DNA of 64,000 bases from NCBI GenBank assembly GCA_950097015.1, contig CATNEN010000034.1, forward strand, positions 2,147,501 to 2,211,500, given 5' to 3'. The translations under genes and the position numbers were made by a program. The notes under the pieces are model-generated. The model was not told where the DNA came from and did not search any database. It worked only from the letters and a program-made list of their open reading frames with translations. This DNA is from Macrostomum hystrix (Eukaryota > Platyhelminthes > Macrostomidae). Below, in pieces: positions 1 to 10,723 of the stretch. Positions within the stretch are counted from its first letter, which is position 1, and the number at the start of each line of letters is the position of its first letter.

Positions 1-7
1 ATCTCAC

Positions 8-898
8 CTGCAGCACGGAGCCCAGAATGGGCAGGTGAAGCAATTGGCCTGGCACAGGCGCTGGCCATTGGTCAATGTCGTGACAGACAGCTTCTAAGAA
101 GGCCGGTCCGTTAACAAAGAACTCCGGCGACACCAACTGCAGCAGATGCCGATAGAGGGCCACGTATGGTAGGCGGCTCATTAAGACAACGGACTTTTGA
201 AAATAACCACGACGAATGCTAGCGTCCTTGACCTGAGATCAATTAGAATGGGGAATTGTGAAACATATATGCATTACAAGAGCCGACAACGATATCGAAA
301 ACTAGATACATTAATTATCGTTTGATCGAGAGGTCGGGAGTTCGAATCTCAGCCAGTGGGAAGATAAGAAAAGTGCATAAGAAAAACAGAGCAACGCGGA
401 GTACAATTAGCCCGAAAATTTCAGAGCTCCTATTATCGATATCGTTAAACAACAGAAAATCAATCGAACCTGACGAAAGTAGACAAAGCCAAACAGATAG
501 CCACTACAGCTGTGCAGATAGCTAGGCGCTAATTGTTCCATTGTGGCGTGCCTGCCCGCACCTTGGGCTCGTTGCCGATAGGAGCGCCGGGGCCCAGCGC
601 CACTAGCGCTAATTAAGCACTGCTCCCGAATTCGAAAATGATACTGCGTGTCGCCCATACAGCCGCTATTAGAGTCGGGAAATGCCAAATAGCAGACTGA
701 AGTCTTCTCGGCATCCGACAGCGTGATGTGAGCCGGGTACATGAGCTCCATGGCCTGGCCAAGCTCCAGGTCGAAGGTCACAGTGCAGATGCAGTGCACC
801 CAGTTGTGAAAACGATCCCATGGCAGAGTTGTGGGCGTAGGTGGCTGCTGTGGCGACTCACCAACAACAATAGACTTTGTCCCATGGATAGCCGACAT
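8..898 (-). CDS. DENND6: DENN domain protein DENND6 (5' part, cut by window edge)
   Basis: DENND6 (FAM116) proteins are Rab guanine-nucleotide exchange factors that act in membrane trafficking. Two exons are visible. Exon 470-898 encodes LPWDRFHNWVHCICTVTFDL, then an ELGQAME motif, PDSNSGCMGDTQYHFRIR and GYLFGFVYFRQ, the N-terminal (longin-like) DENN segment of this family. Exon 8-232 continues with VKDASIRRGYFQKSVVLMSR and then CHDIDQWPAPVPGQLLHLPI. Splice sites fit in phase 0: donor CAG/GTTCGA at 470/469, acceptor CTCAG/GTC at 233/232, and donor CAG/GTGAGA at 8/7. The ATG at 898 lies about 23 residues before LPWDRF. A good acceptor (TTTTCAG, just upstream near 905) means the true start could be in an earlier exon. 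The rest of the gene lies left of the window. Assignment rests on remembered family conservation. Confidence 0.88.
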
Positions 899-3537
899 GC
901 CCAGCTGAAAATTATATCAACACAGGATAACAAAAATATGCAATAATATTCAATATTAACAAAAAATATTGATATGCTCACATTTTTTAAGCTGTTAAGG
1001 TATTAAAATTACATAAATTAATTATAGATAGTTGTGTTTTTCTTTATGAAAAGCAAATAAAAAACTATTTTATGTATGCACTCAGTCTCAAAGTCTGTTT
1101 ATCAAGTTTCTAAGGTAATAACTAAGGATCTTCTGCTAACAGTGTAGATAAAAAAAGAAATTAAGCATTAGCTCAGGGTTTAACTTTCATCTATCTATAG
1201 ATTCAGATATTCAGTATAATAATGATTATTCAAAAATAATGTCCTAATTCCAGACACATTGGATTACATATTAAGCCATTGCTAAGCCAATCTCATAATA
1301 TATTAGAATGTATTGCTTAAACCCCTAATGCATATTTACAATGTTATTAAGTTATTACAATAGCAATGCCTATTATATTAAATATTATAGTCCATACTAC
1401 TATATATGTGCATGATTATAATTACGATATGTTTTCTGATATAATTTTAACAACTAGACAACTGTTATAAAATGACTAGACTTCTGGTAGACTACTAGAT
1501 TTTATAGATAGGGCCTATAGGCCAGAGACAGAGGTCCTAATGACTCTAATATAAAAAATGCTAATTATGTTTATTCATGTGACAAAAATTGAAGACATAT
1601 TTCTATATTTCTCTATAAATAATATTGGGTAAAAAAGAATAGTTTGTTCAGACTTAAATAAAAAACATTTATAAAAAATTAATATACACAATTACTATAT
1701 TAGGCCTATGTACTATATAGCTACTGTTTTGCTGATTGATTTACTCTCAAATGTTTTCCCAATGACTAATGTGTTTATGTACATTGTCATTGAGTAGATT
1801 TCCCTTTAATTTTCTAGATTTCCTTGGATAATAATTTTTTTCATGCTTGAAGTACTTGTTGTTATTTGCAAGCATCAGCACTTTTGTTCTTTCCACTATA
1901 TCACTTTGACATTTATGACTGGCCACCAACATGCCCCAGAGTATATATTTTATTTTATAGCTCAAACCAATACCATTGAAGGCACCTGGGCATGCCAAGA
2001 ACCAGAACCACTGATTTAACACACATGGGCATGACATGATGGTACACATCTCATGTGATATGACCTATTATTTGAGAGCCACATTGAGGAGTAGGCCTAG
2101 GCAGTAGACCTACCACTGGCGTCACTTCTACCCAGAGAACAGCTTTAGATTTCCAAAACATGCCAAAACGTTCACCATTTTTTTACTTTGTTACTTCATG
2201 GATTTCTAGAACTTTTTGTTAACAAGTTTTTCTGCATCTTAGACAGGCTAGACTAGGCCTAAGCTAAGTAAGGCAAATGCCCATTGGAAAAAAGTTTACA
2301 ATCTGCATATCGCATCCTGTGGTGCTTTTGTTAGGTTTGCAAAGTGCAATGCATTGTGCACAAATATTCCAACATAATTTTCTAACTTAAAGTGATAAAG
2401 TGCACTAAAATTATGTTCATTTGGATTCTACAGTGCGGGTTCAAAGATTTCGAACATGAAAAAAAAGTAGGCCCATTTCTTTGGAGTGATATTATAAATG
2501 AAAAATTTCTTCCCTATGAATGAATATGACATGATAATGGAAAACTATAAGACTTTCATTGTATAGACCAACAGATACTAGGCACTAGTCGCACTACAAC
2601 CTACAAGTAAAATCAGCTCAGTTGACACACTAGTTAATCGTTCGACCGAAATTAACGGTGTTGTACGTTCAGATTTTCTTCTAATAAACAAACTATTTTA
2701 ACAAAATGTTTCCAAAACGATGACTATCTTGAAAGTTGTATGCTTGCGAGAAACTAAAAAAGTTTTAAAACAATTTAATTACCAAAACAACTACAGAATT
2801 TCCTCTAAGAACCAAGACGCGTGGTTGTGGCCCTTCGCTTATTATAAAACACAGAAGGGGCTCCAGTGGCGTAACCAAGGACAGATTGTGACCCCTTAGG
2901 CGCCAACCTTTTAGGGCGTGCCTTTAAACCTAAGATTGAAACTGGCTACGTCACTGATTCTCAGAAGCACGGCTTAAAATCAAATAAACAACTGCGTATA
3001 TTCATTCTTCTGGTTCCTTTTTATCAACTTGCTGTATATGTATGCCGTTTTTCTCATTTGCCTATATTGACTTTATCATCCTCTGATTCTGTTTTTAATG
3101 ATCTCACTAAAGCTCTTCACTGATGCTCATCGCATTTGTGTTCGAAAAACGCTACTGTGCTGTCTTTGAAATTATAATTTTAGTTAAACTTTAATTACAA
3201 TTTTAACTTGATTGTAGGCTTCATAAAATAACTGTGTCTTAAATTTTTAACTTCGTTAACCGCATTACTTTTATATTTTACCACCATTATGCTTGTCGCT
3301 GAATGGTGTGTCGCCAATTCGATTAGTCACCGACTTAGATTTCGCCGAAATGACAGGCATCCAAGGTCGTCGAGTCAAACTTTTTTTAGGATGCAAAAAT
3401 GGTGCACAGGTGTATTGAAATAATATAATTAAAAAAACTGAAAGTAAAGCAAATAAAGCACTCATAAAGTTACTAGAAATATTCCAAAAAGGAGTCAGAA
3501 TGATGTCAAAACGATTATTTTCAAATTGCAAATCTCC
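899..3537. other. AT-rich intergenic spacer, no gene recognised
   Basis: This stretch lies between the DENND6 exons and the 3' end of the split TRP gene. It is AT-rich and its open frames are short (86-100 codons) and match nothing I know. One at 3271-3531 (-) has a hydrophobic run but no recognisable family motif. It lies just downstream of the TRP stop codon and may be 3' untranslated sequence. Nothing else is supported. Confidence 0.5.
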
Positions 3538-3825
3538 TTAAGTTCTAGAATGAGCATGTGGCGTTTTAAATTTCGGCTGCATTACTTCAACGACTACGCG
3601 CCTCTTGCAGCCGCCTTGACGCCTGCAGTCCAGCCAGTGTCGCAGGCGAAACACAGCGCAGAAGTAGCGGTGCGTCTTGAAAGCAGTCAAGAGTCGCAGC
3701 AGACGAAACGCGACTTCAAAGTCGCTGTTGCATTGCTGAAACGTTTCCGTAACGAACGCGATTAGAAAGTTCAGTAAGTTAAGGCCGACAAAGAAGAAAA
3801 AGAGTGCGTGAATGACGAGGACCAT
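3538..3825 (-). pseudogene. TRP-type channel, 3' fragment (last helix and C-tail), cut by transposon
   Basis: This is the C-terminal part of the channel whose upstream part lies at 18070-19636. On the minus strand it opens with MVLVIHALFFFFVGLNLLNF followed by LIAFVTETFQQ, which resembles TRPV-like S6 helices (LLNxLIAxxxxTF). About 60 basic, weakly conserved residues follow to a stop at 3538. The first six bases on this strand (ATGGTC, 3825-3820) are one copy of the target duplication of the 14.2-kb element. The other copy is at 18070-18075, directly after the codons for SLDSP, and the frame matches on both sides. The exon was therefore continuous before the insertion. Family is inferred from S6 and the ankyrin-like N-terminus; TRPV-like is the best guess. 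Confidence 0.78.
3820..3825. repeat. Left target-site duplication (GACCAT) of the giant transposon
   Basis: GACCAT stands immediately before the terminal CACTGACGTAAACC. The same six bases follow the terminal GGTTTACGTCAGTG at 18070-18075. Both copies are perfect and fix the element at 3826-18069. Confidence 0.93.
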
Positions 3826-4555
3826 CACTGACGTAAACCTAGCCTCATGCCATCCTCACGATATTTGAAAACAACGTGCGATGGCTGCGATACTGCCTAA
3901 AATTAGCAGATACGATGAAGACAGATATGCAATGCCTGTTTTTGCATCGATATATGCCATGGTCGTGCGTGTGAATGGCTCTAAAATATGAAAGCATGAG
4001 GATGGCGTGAGGATGGCGTGAGGATGGCTTCCCAAAGATGCACATATCAACTAATTCGTGCGATGATTTCTAAATCCTACATAGGCACGTGCCAGTAATA
4101 ACTGTGTGAAATTTCAAATCAAGGCATCAAATTCTTTGCCTTTTAGGCACGTCGGAGAAACTAAATCGGCTGAAGTATGTGGTGTCTTGCTGCGATAAAA
4201 GAACGTATTATAGGGTACATTGCGAAAGCACACATATCGCATAGCTACTCTCCTAAACTACAAAAATTCGAAAACCGCAACTTTGCGATGGCCCTAGTTG
4301 CTGAGATCGACGTCATTATACATGAACATAAAATGTCACAAATTTCTCCCCGGCGTTATCAAAATTATTCCAAGCAAACTAACAAAACATTTGCCGCTGG
4401 AGACAACAATGTCGACAAAAACTAAAGTCTAACTTAGAGTTAAAACCAAAATTAACATTAAAGATATTCGATTATATCCGAGAAGACTGCACTCAGTCTG
4501 TTGTTAGTTATTGCATCAGTTACTTCTCCCACTTTGAATGTAAGCAAGACTTGTG

Positions 4556-4585
4556 CAAGGACCACTCTTCTTCTAGTGGTCCTTG
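4556..4585. repeat. 30-bp palindromic MITE-like insert in left TIR (mirror copy 17310-17339)
   Basis: CAAGGACCACT, a short centre and AGTGGTCCTTG form an almost perfect palindrome. Its ends match the MITEs at 59431-59480 and 59551-59830. Flanks GACTTGTG and TACTTATG are similar at 6 of 8 positions, suggesting an old 8-bp duplication. It is present in both inverted repeats of the giant transposon. Confidence 0.6.
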
Positions 4586-5105
4586 TACTTATGACCTAGT
4601 GTACTGAATAGTGTACTTGGACACTCATAAAGAACAAAGATTAGGCCTATACAAGCAATGTAAACAAGTCATTGACTCATTGGTTGGCAACACTGTGCAT
4701 TTTTTACCTCATTCTCAGTGCAGTAGTGTCAATTATTGGTGTGTATCAGTGCAAGCTCATTTATTGCTTACCTACATTACAATCCTACATAATTAATTAT
4801 ATTGAGCATCTACTTGCCATTCATTTCAATTGGTTCTTTCCATTGGCATTATTATACATTATAATTGAGTTCCTCATTTTTGTACATTTATATACATGGA
4901 ATCAAACAAATGGTTGACAAGTCCCATGAAATTTATAATGCCATGCAGTCGCAGATAAAGAAGAAAAAAGTATTTTACGTTTCTTGGAACATCAAATAAG
5001 GCTGATAAGATGAGATAGATGATAAGATAATATAGACTAATATTAATAATATTAATTTTCTATCTTGTCTTTAATCAACTCATTAAACTCTAACTAACTT
5101 ACTTA

Positions 5106-7545
5106 ATATGAAATTCTTGACATCGTTCCTTCATGTTCCATACATTCTTATCTTTATTTTTGTGCTGAAAATAGGTCAGTTGTTACTATTTGTCTTTGTC
5201 TAGACTAAACATTTATTTTGCATTAACAACATGAAGTTCTTGTTCTTTTGTGTTCTATATATTCTTGTCTATATATTTGTGTTGAAAGTAGAGCACCAAT
5301 TGTTATCTGTCTAGACTAAACATCCATGGTCCATAAAGAACATGAAATTCTTGTTCCTTCATGTTCCGTCTATTCTTGTCTATATATTTGCGTTGAAAGT
5401 AGAGCACCAATTGTTATCTGTCTAGACTAAACATCCATGGTCCATAAAGAACATGAAATTCTTGTTCCTTCATGTTCCGTCTATTCTTGTCTATATATTT
5501 GCGTTGAAAGTAGAGCACCAATTGTTATCTGTCTAGACTAAAAATCCATGGTCCATAAAGAACATGAAATTCTTGTTCCTTCATGTTCCGTCTATTCTTG
5601 TCTATATATTTGCGTTGAAAGTAGAGCACCAATTGTTATCTGTCTAGACTAAACATCCATGGTCCATAAAGAACATGAAATTCTTGTTCCTTCATGTTCC
5701 GTCTATTCTTGTCTATATATTTGTGTTGAAAGTAGAGCACCAATTGTTATCTGTCTAGACTAAAAATCCATGGTCCATAAAGAACATGAAATTCTTGTTC
5801 CTTCATGTTCCGTCTATTCTTGTCTATATATTTGCGTTGAAAGTAGAGCACCAATTGTTATCTGTCTAGACTAAACATCCATGGTCCATAAAGAACATGA
5901 AATTCTTGTTCCTTCATGTTCCGTCTATTCTTGTCTATATATTTGCGTTGAAAGTAGAGCACCAATTGTTATTTGTCTAGACTAAAAATCCATGGTCCAT
6001 AAAGAACATGAAATTCTTGTTCCTTCATGTTCCGTCTATTCTTGTCTATATATTTGCGTTGAAAGTAGAGCACCAATTGTTATCTGTCTAGACTAAACAT
6101 CCATGGTCCATAAAGAACATGAAATTCTTGTTCCTTCATGTTCCGTCTATTCTTGTCTATATATTTGCGTTGAAAGTAGAGCACCAATTGTTATCTGTCT
6201 AGACTAAAAATCCATGGTCCATAAAGAACATGAAATTCTTGTTCCTTCATGTTCCGTCTATTCTTGTCTATATATTTGCGTTGAAAGTAGAGCACCAATT
6301 GTTATCTGTCTAGACTAAACATCCATGGTCCATAAAGAACATGAAATTCTTGTTCCTTCATGTTCCGTCTATTCTTGTCTATATATTTGTGTTGAAAGTA
6401 GAGCACCAATTGTTATCTGTCTAGACTAAACATCCATGGTCCATAAAGAACATGAAATTCTTGTTCCTTCATGTTCCGTCTATTCTTGTCTATATATTTG
6501 CGTTGAAAGTAGAGCACCAATTGTTATCTGTCTAGACTAAACATCCATGGTCCATAAAGAACATGAAATTCTTGTTCCTTCATGTTCCGTCTATTCTTGT
6601 CTATATATTTGCGTTGAAAGTAGAGCACCAATTGTTATCTGTCTAGACTAAACATCCATGGTCCATAAAGAACATGAAATTCTTGTTCCTTCATGTTCCG
6701 CCTATTCTTGTCTATATATTTGTGTTGAAAGTAGAGCACCAATTGTTATCTGTCTAGACTAAACATCCATGGTCCATAAAGAACATGAAATTCTTGTTCC
6801 TTCATGTTCCGCCTATTCTTGTCTATATATTTGTGTTGAAAGTAGAGCACCAATTGTTATCTGTCTAGACTAAACATCCATGGTCCATAAAGAACATGAA
6901 ATTCTTGTTCCTTCATGTTCCGTCTATTCTTGTCTATATATTTGCGTTGAAAGTAGAGCACCAATTGTTATCTGTCTAGACTAAACATCCATGGTCCATA
7001 AAGAACATGAAATTCTTGTTCCTTCATGTTCCGTCTATTCTTGTCTATATATTTGCGTTGAAAGTAGAGCACCAATTGTTATCTGTCTAGACTAAACATC
7101 CATGGTCCATAAAGAACATGAAATTCTTGTTCCTTCATGTTCCGTCTATTCTTGTCTATATATTTGCGTTGAAAGTAGAGCACCAATTGTTATCTGTCTA
7201 GACTAAACATCCATGGTCCATAAAGAACATGAAATTCTTGTTCCTTCATGTTCCGTCTATTCTTGTCTATATATTTGCGTTGAAAGTAGAGCACCAATTG
7301 TTATCTGTCTAGACTAAAAATCCATGGTCCATAAAGAACATGAAATTCTTGTTCCTTCATGTTCCGTCTATTCTTGTCTATATATTTGCGTTGAAAGTAG
7401 AGCACCAATTGTTATCTGTCTAGACTAAACATCCATGGTCCATAAAGAACATGAAATTCTTGTTCCTTCATGTTCCGTCTATTCTTGTCTATATATTTGC
7501 GTTGAAAGTAGAGCACCAATTGTTATCTGTCTAGACTAAACATAT
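5106..7545. repeat. 111-bp minisatellite array in left TIR, about 22 units
   Basis: The period is 111 bp, for example GTTGAAAGT ending at 5400, 5511 and 5622. The first units (5106 to about 5320) are diverged; the rest are nearly identical, varying at a few sites (AAACATCC/AAAAATCC, TTGCGTT/TTGTGTT). Each unit contains an inverted repeat, GAACATGAA and TTCATGTTC separated by 11 nt, plus the palindromes TCTAGA and CCATGG. The last unit degenerates into the 5' end of the + strand gene at 7553. Confidence 0.95.
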
Positions 7546-7552
7546 ATTTTCT

Positions 7553-8965
7553 ATGAAGAACATGAACTATATGCTAAGTTTTCAATTTTTCCAGGCCTTC
7601 ATCAAGGACCCATATTACAAATTTGAGCCCAACGGGCCATTGCCGGATTTCATCCCTAAAGATATTGTTGTCGGCATTGAACTGTCTGCTGCCTGTGTCC
7701 GTGGTGCTGCTAGTATCCTTGGCATAAAATTTGCTAATAGCAAAATTCGAACTGTGAAAGGTACTTCATTTCAATACCTGACTGAAGATGGTAATGCACT
7801 TGCATACAGTAATGGTATAGCTATCTTTCGCACTCGAAGTATGGAAGCTGATTGCCGTCAGGATTTTTCAAAGCGGTGCAAGGCTGCAGAAGCGGGTAAG
7901 GTGTGGCTCGAAAGCAATGGATGGAAGGTTGTGGACAAGGAAATGTGTCGCCCGTCTGTTGCGGAGCACATATCAGAGGCGTTGAGGCATCTCGAATTGG
8001 CCGCATCGTTTTCGCCAGTGGAATTAATTTCTGTATTGAAAATTTCTATCGCCTGCATTCGGCAGTTGCAAGCCGAAGTTCGTGTAGCTGCAGCAGTTGG
8101 GAGTGTGGACATGCCAGCGACAGCGGGAGAACGAAAGGCGGCGGCAGCGAGGGAGCGAGAGGCGGCGAAAGAGCGAGAGCAGGTGGCGGCGAGGGAGCGA
8201 GAGGCGGCGAAAGAGCGAGAGCAGGCGGCGGCGGCTAGGGAGCGAGAGGCGGCGAAAGAGCGAGAGCAGGCGGCGGCGGCGAGAGAGCGAGAGTCGGCGA
8301 AAGAGCGAGAGCAGGTGGCGGCGAGGGAGCGAGAGGCGGCGAAAGAGCGAGAGCAGGCGGCGGCGGCGAGGGAGCGAGAGGCGGCGAAAGAGCGAGAGCA
8401 GGTGGCGGCGAGGGAGCGAGAGGCGGCGAAAGAGCGAGAGCAGGCGGCGGCGGCTAGGGAGCGAGAGGCGGCGGAAGAGCGAGAGCAGGCGGCGGCGGCG
8501 AGAGAGCGAGAGTCGGCGAAAGAGCGAGAGCAGGTGGCGGCGAGGGAGCGAGAGGCGGCGAAAGAGCGAGAGCAGGCGGCGGCGGCGAGGGAGCGAGAGG
8601 CGGCGAAAGAGCGAGAGCAGGCGGCGGCGGCGAGGGAGCGGCGAGAGGCGGCGGCGGCGAGGGAGCGAGAGGCGGTGGAAGAGCGAGAGCAGGCGGCGGC
8701 GACGAGGGAGCGGCGAGAGGCGGCGGCGGCGAGGGAGCGAGAGGCGGTGGAAGAGCGAGAGCAGGCGGCGGCGACGAGGGAGCGGCGAGAGGCGGCGGCG
8801 GCGAGGGAGCGAGAGGCGGTGGAAGAGCGAGAGCAGGCGGCGGCGGCAAAGGAGAGAGATGGAGATGAAAAGAAGAAGCGACGAAAGAGGAAGGCTGATC
8901 TGAGTGATATTACTGGTGGGACAGGTCGTAAGACTTATTTTACCAGAAGAATGGTCCAGATGTAA
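7553..8965 (+). CDS. Transposon gene 1: unrecognised protein with Arg/Glu/Ala-rich repeat tail
   Basis: The open frame is 470 codons. Residues of about 15-185 form a non-repetitive, globular-looking region (AFIKDPYYKFEPNGPLPDFI, later AAEAGKVWLESNGWKVVDKE) that I do not recognise. Residues of about 195-435 are imperfect repeats of the type EREAAKEREQAAAAR, predicted to be a long charged helix or coiled coil. The C-terminus is basic (KKKRRKRKADL), a likely nuclear signal. The ATG at 7553 lies in a decayed 111-bp unit. A strong acceptor (TTTTTCCAG/GCC at 7594/7595) suggests that the mature message joins an upstream exon inside the inverted repeat and codes from 7595. It converges with the transposase gene. 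A DNA-binding or accessory role is only a guess. Confidence 0.7.
   Translation: MKNMNYMLSFQFFQAFIKDPYYKFEPNGPLPDFIPKDIVVGIELSAACVRGAASILGIKFANSKIRTVKGTSFQYLTEDGNALAYSNGIAIFRTRSMEADCRQDFSKRCKAAEAGKVWLESNGWKVVDKEMCRPSVAEHISEALRHLELAASFSPVELISVLKISIACIRQLQAEVRVAAAVGSVDMPATAGERKAAAAREREAAKEREQVAAREREAAKEREQAAAAREREAAKEREQAAAARERESAKEREQVAAREREAAKEREQAAAAREREAAKEREQVAAREREAAKEREQAAAAREREAAEEREQAAAARERESAKEREQVAAREREAAKEREQAAAAREREAAKEREQAAAARERREAAAAREREAVEEREQAAATRERREAAAAREREAVEEREQAAATRERREAAAAREREAVEEREQAAAAKERDGDEKKKRRKRKADLSDITGGTGRKTYFTRRMVQM
8140..8860 (+). repeat. Coding tandem repeats in transposon gene 1
   Basis: GC-rich repeats built on GCGAGGGAGCGAGAGGCGGC blocks of about 39-48 bp encode the ERE/AAKEREQ helix. 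Unit composition changes along the array: AAKEREQ types come first and AVEEREQ types with an inserted RRE come last. This indicates expansion in blocks with the frame kept. Other frames and the complementary strand stay open only because of base composition. Confidence 0.9.
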
Positions 8966-9070
8966 ATTAATGCTCTTGGGTGTGCTATTATTTTCTCCTT
9001 TACCGCTTTTTGGTATTCGGCGGAACAGTTTTGAGCAGCAATCGCTATGCGAAGAACTACTTGAGCACGT

Positions 9071-9134
9071 CGCCAATAAGGATGATTATTGCTTTGCAGA
9101 CAAGACTGCTAAGCAATAATCATCCTTATTGGCG
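9071..9134. other. Long near-perfect hairpin downstream of transposon gene 1
   Basis: Arms 9071-9092 and 9113-9134 are perfectly complementary over 22 bp (CGCCAATAAGGATGATTATT plus GC). The stem extends inward by 7 bp with one mismatch to a 6-nt loop (ACAAGA). It lies 106 bp after the stop codon of gene 1, so it could shape the 3' end of that transcript. A cruciform or recombination-site role is also possible. Confidence 0.8.
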
Positions 9135-10723
9135 AATAAGCGAGCGAGTAAGTTTTACATCTGGTGCCCGAGAGAGTAAATGGAATGTTTTTTGTGTGTG
9201 CTGTCGACAAATTTGCTGGTTGACATTGTCGTTTTCTAATGTTAAGATGTTTGCTGTCTGTAGTAATGTCGAAGGACCACAGCTAATACGAGAATCTATA
9301 ACTGCAATTGACGTCACCTCTTAGTACGCTTGCAATTCTGTCTTCTATGGAAATGCATTTTAATTTTTTCTATCGTAATCTGTTACTTATGCTGCATGGC
9401 AAGAAGAATACAACTTTTTTCATCGCATGGCATAAAAAGTCTGCTGTTATAACGCGTATTCTGCAAGTTGGTCTTGCAACTTTTCAGTTCGGCAAAAGCC
9501 TTTAAAGGGAAATATGAATTTTAATTTTTTTCTTATTTTGAACCAGCTTTAACTGGACAAAATGCAGCTCGTCGCACAAAATAGAAAACTTTAACCCTCC
9601 GAAACTGTACATGTAGCACACAAAAATTAAAACGAAACTCGTTCATGAGTAAACTGAAAGCGAGAATAAGAAGTATATTATTTTGAGTATACTAAAAGGG
9701 CAAAATGAAAACAACGAATTGCGCGACCAAAAAGTACATAAACGCTCAATTCTGCTGTCTGCTGGGCTGGGCGCCATTGCCCACATAAAAGTATAGAAGC
9801 GTAGAAGACATACATTGCCATTTCGACAACGACATAAACACTGCAAATGCGTTAGTATGAGGAGCAGCACAAATGAGCATATCAGGGTGCGAATGTGCTA
9901 CAAATGTAGAAATGCAACGTTAGCTAGAGTCATAAGAATTGGATAGCTGGGTTAACATAAGCAGACCACATCAAAAGAGAACAAGTTGAAGGACTATTTA
10001 CGGTGTTTTTACGGTATAGGACGGTACTATATTAGGAATTGGAGAACGCCGGCTAGGTTAGAAACGAGTACACTAAGATCTTAAAAGCGTCGCATCTGCA
10101 AGAAGGGAGTAGATGCAGGGTAGGGAAGAAGAGGTGATCCGTAATTTCTCCATTGTTAATTTCTACACTATTTGAGAGGGATTGGATATTTACAACAAAT
10201 TTCTTTATCATCCATATCATCCATCATCAATTGGCTCTGTGACGAAAAACAACATGGACAAAATATTCTCATTATCATGTTCAAAAAGCGGGCAACACTT
10301 CCTCAGTGCGTTTTTGCCATGTGACACCCATGCGGAAAAAACACTATCAGCAGTATATATCCTGATGCATGAATCAAACATAAAAACAATGACTTTAAAA
10401 TGCCCAAATACTCGAGTGCAAGGTCAAGAACAAGCCCATAGTATTATTATTGCTATTGGCAACTGACTACAATTGGCAAAAATTTGAAAGAGACCTAAAA
10501 ATCTGCAGATCGTCGAGATCTGAAAATTGGCGACAAACAAAATAATATCTGCAATCATTTGCCAACTCTTCTCGTCGTGCATTTGTGCGCTCTGTCGCTC
10601 TACACATCACCCCACACAAAAATGGTTGGTACTATATACTCGTAACATGAAATATTCTGTTGCCCTAAACTTCTGCAAACTACAAGCAGAAAATTTAACA
10701 CCATGTCCTTGAGGCATAGACCA
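9135..10723. other. Central transposon spacer between convergent genes
   Basis: About 1.6 kb separates the two transposon genes. Open frames are under 100 codons and none is recognised. It presumably contains the 3' ends of both transcripts. I see no further domain, although a small spliced gene cannot be excluded. Confidence 0.45.

Larger units (their letters stand above)
3826..7545. repeat. Left terminal inverted repeat (about 3.7 kb)
   Basis: The outer 1,280 bp (3826-5105) are the near-exact reverse complement of 16790-18069. The inner part is the 111-bp array, longer here than on the right. Near the end the motif GCCATCCTCAC occurs once at about 3848, and its complement GTGAGGATGGC occurs in tandem at about 3998-4030, as expected for subterminal transposase-binding sites. 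Short open frames (61-82 codons) appear identically in both repeats; they are conserved because the repeats are copies and are not convincing genes. Confidence 0.92.

Noticed and set aside
330-362. B-box-like GGGAGTTCGAATCTC in a DENND6 intron
   Set aside because: Isolated motif without a convincing A box or SINE body; too short to call.
4177-4917. Small open frames (61-82 codons) present in both inverted repeats
   Set aside because: They are duplicated because the repeats are copies; composition and overlap in different frames do not support coding.
8024-9076. 350-codon minus-strand frame and other frames over gene 1
   Set aside because: Shadows of the GC-rich coding repeat; only the + frame has a unique N-terminal region and a compact composition.
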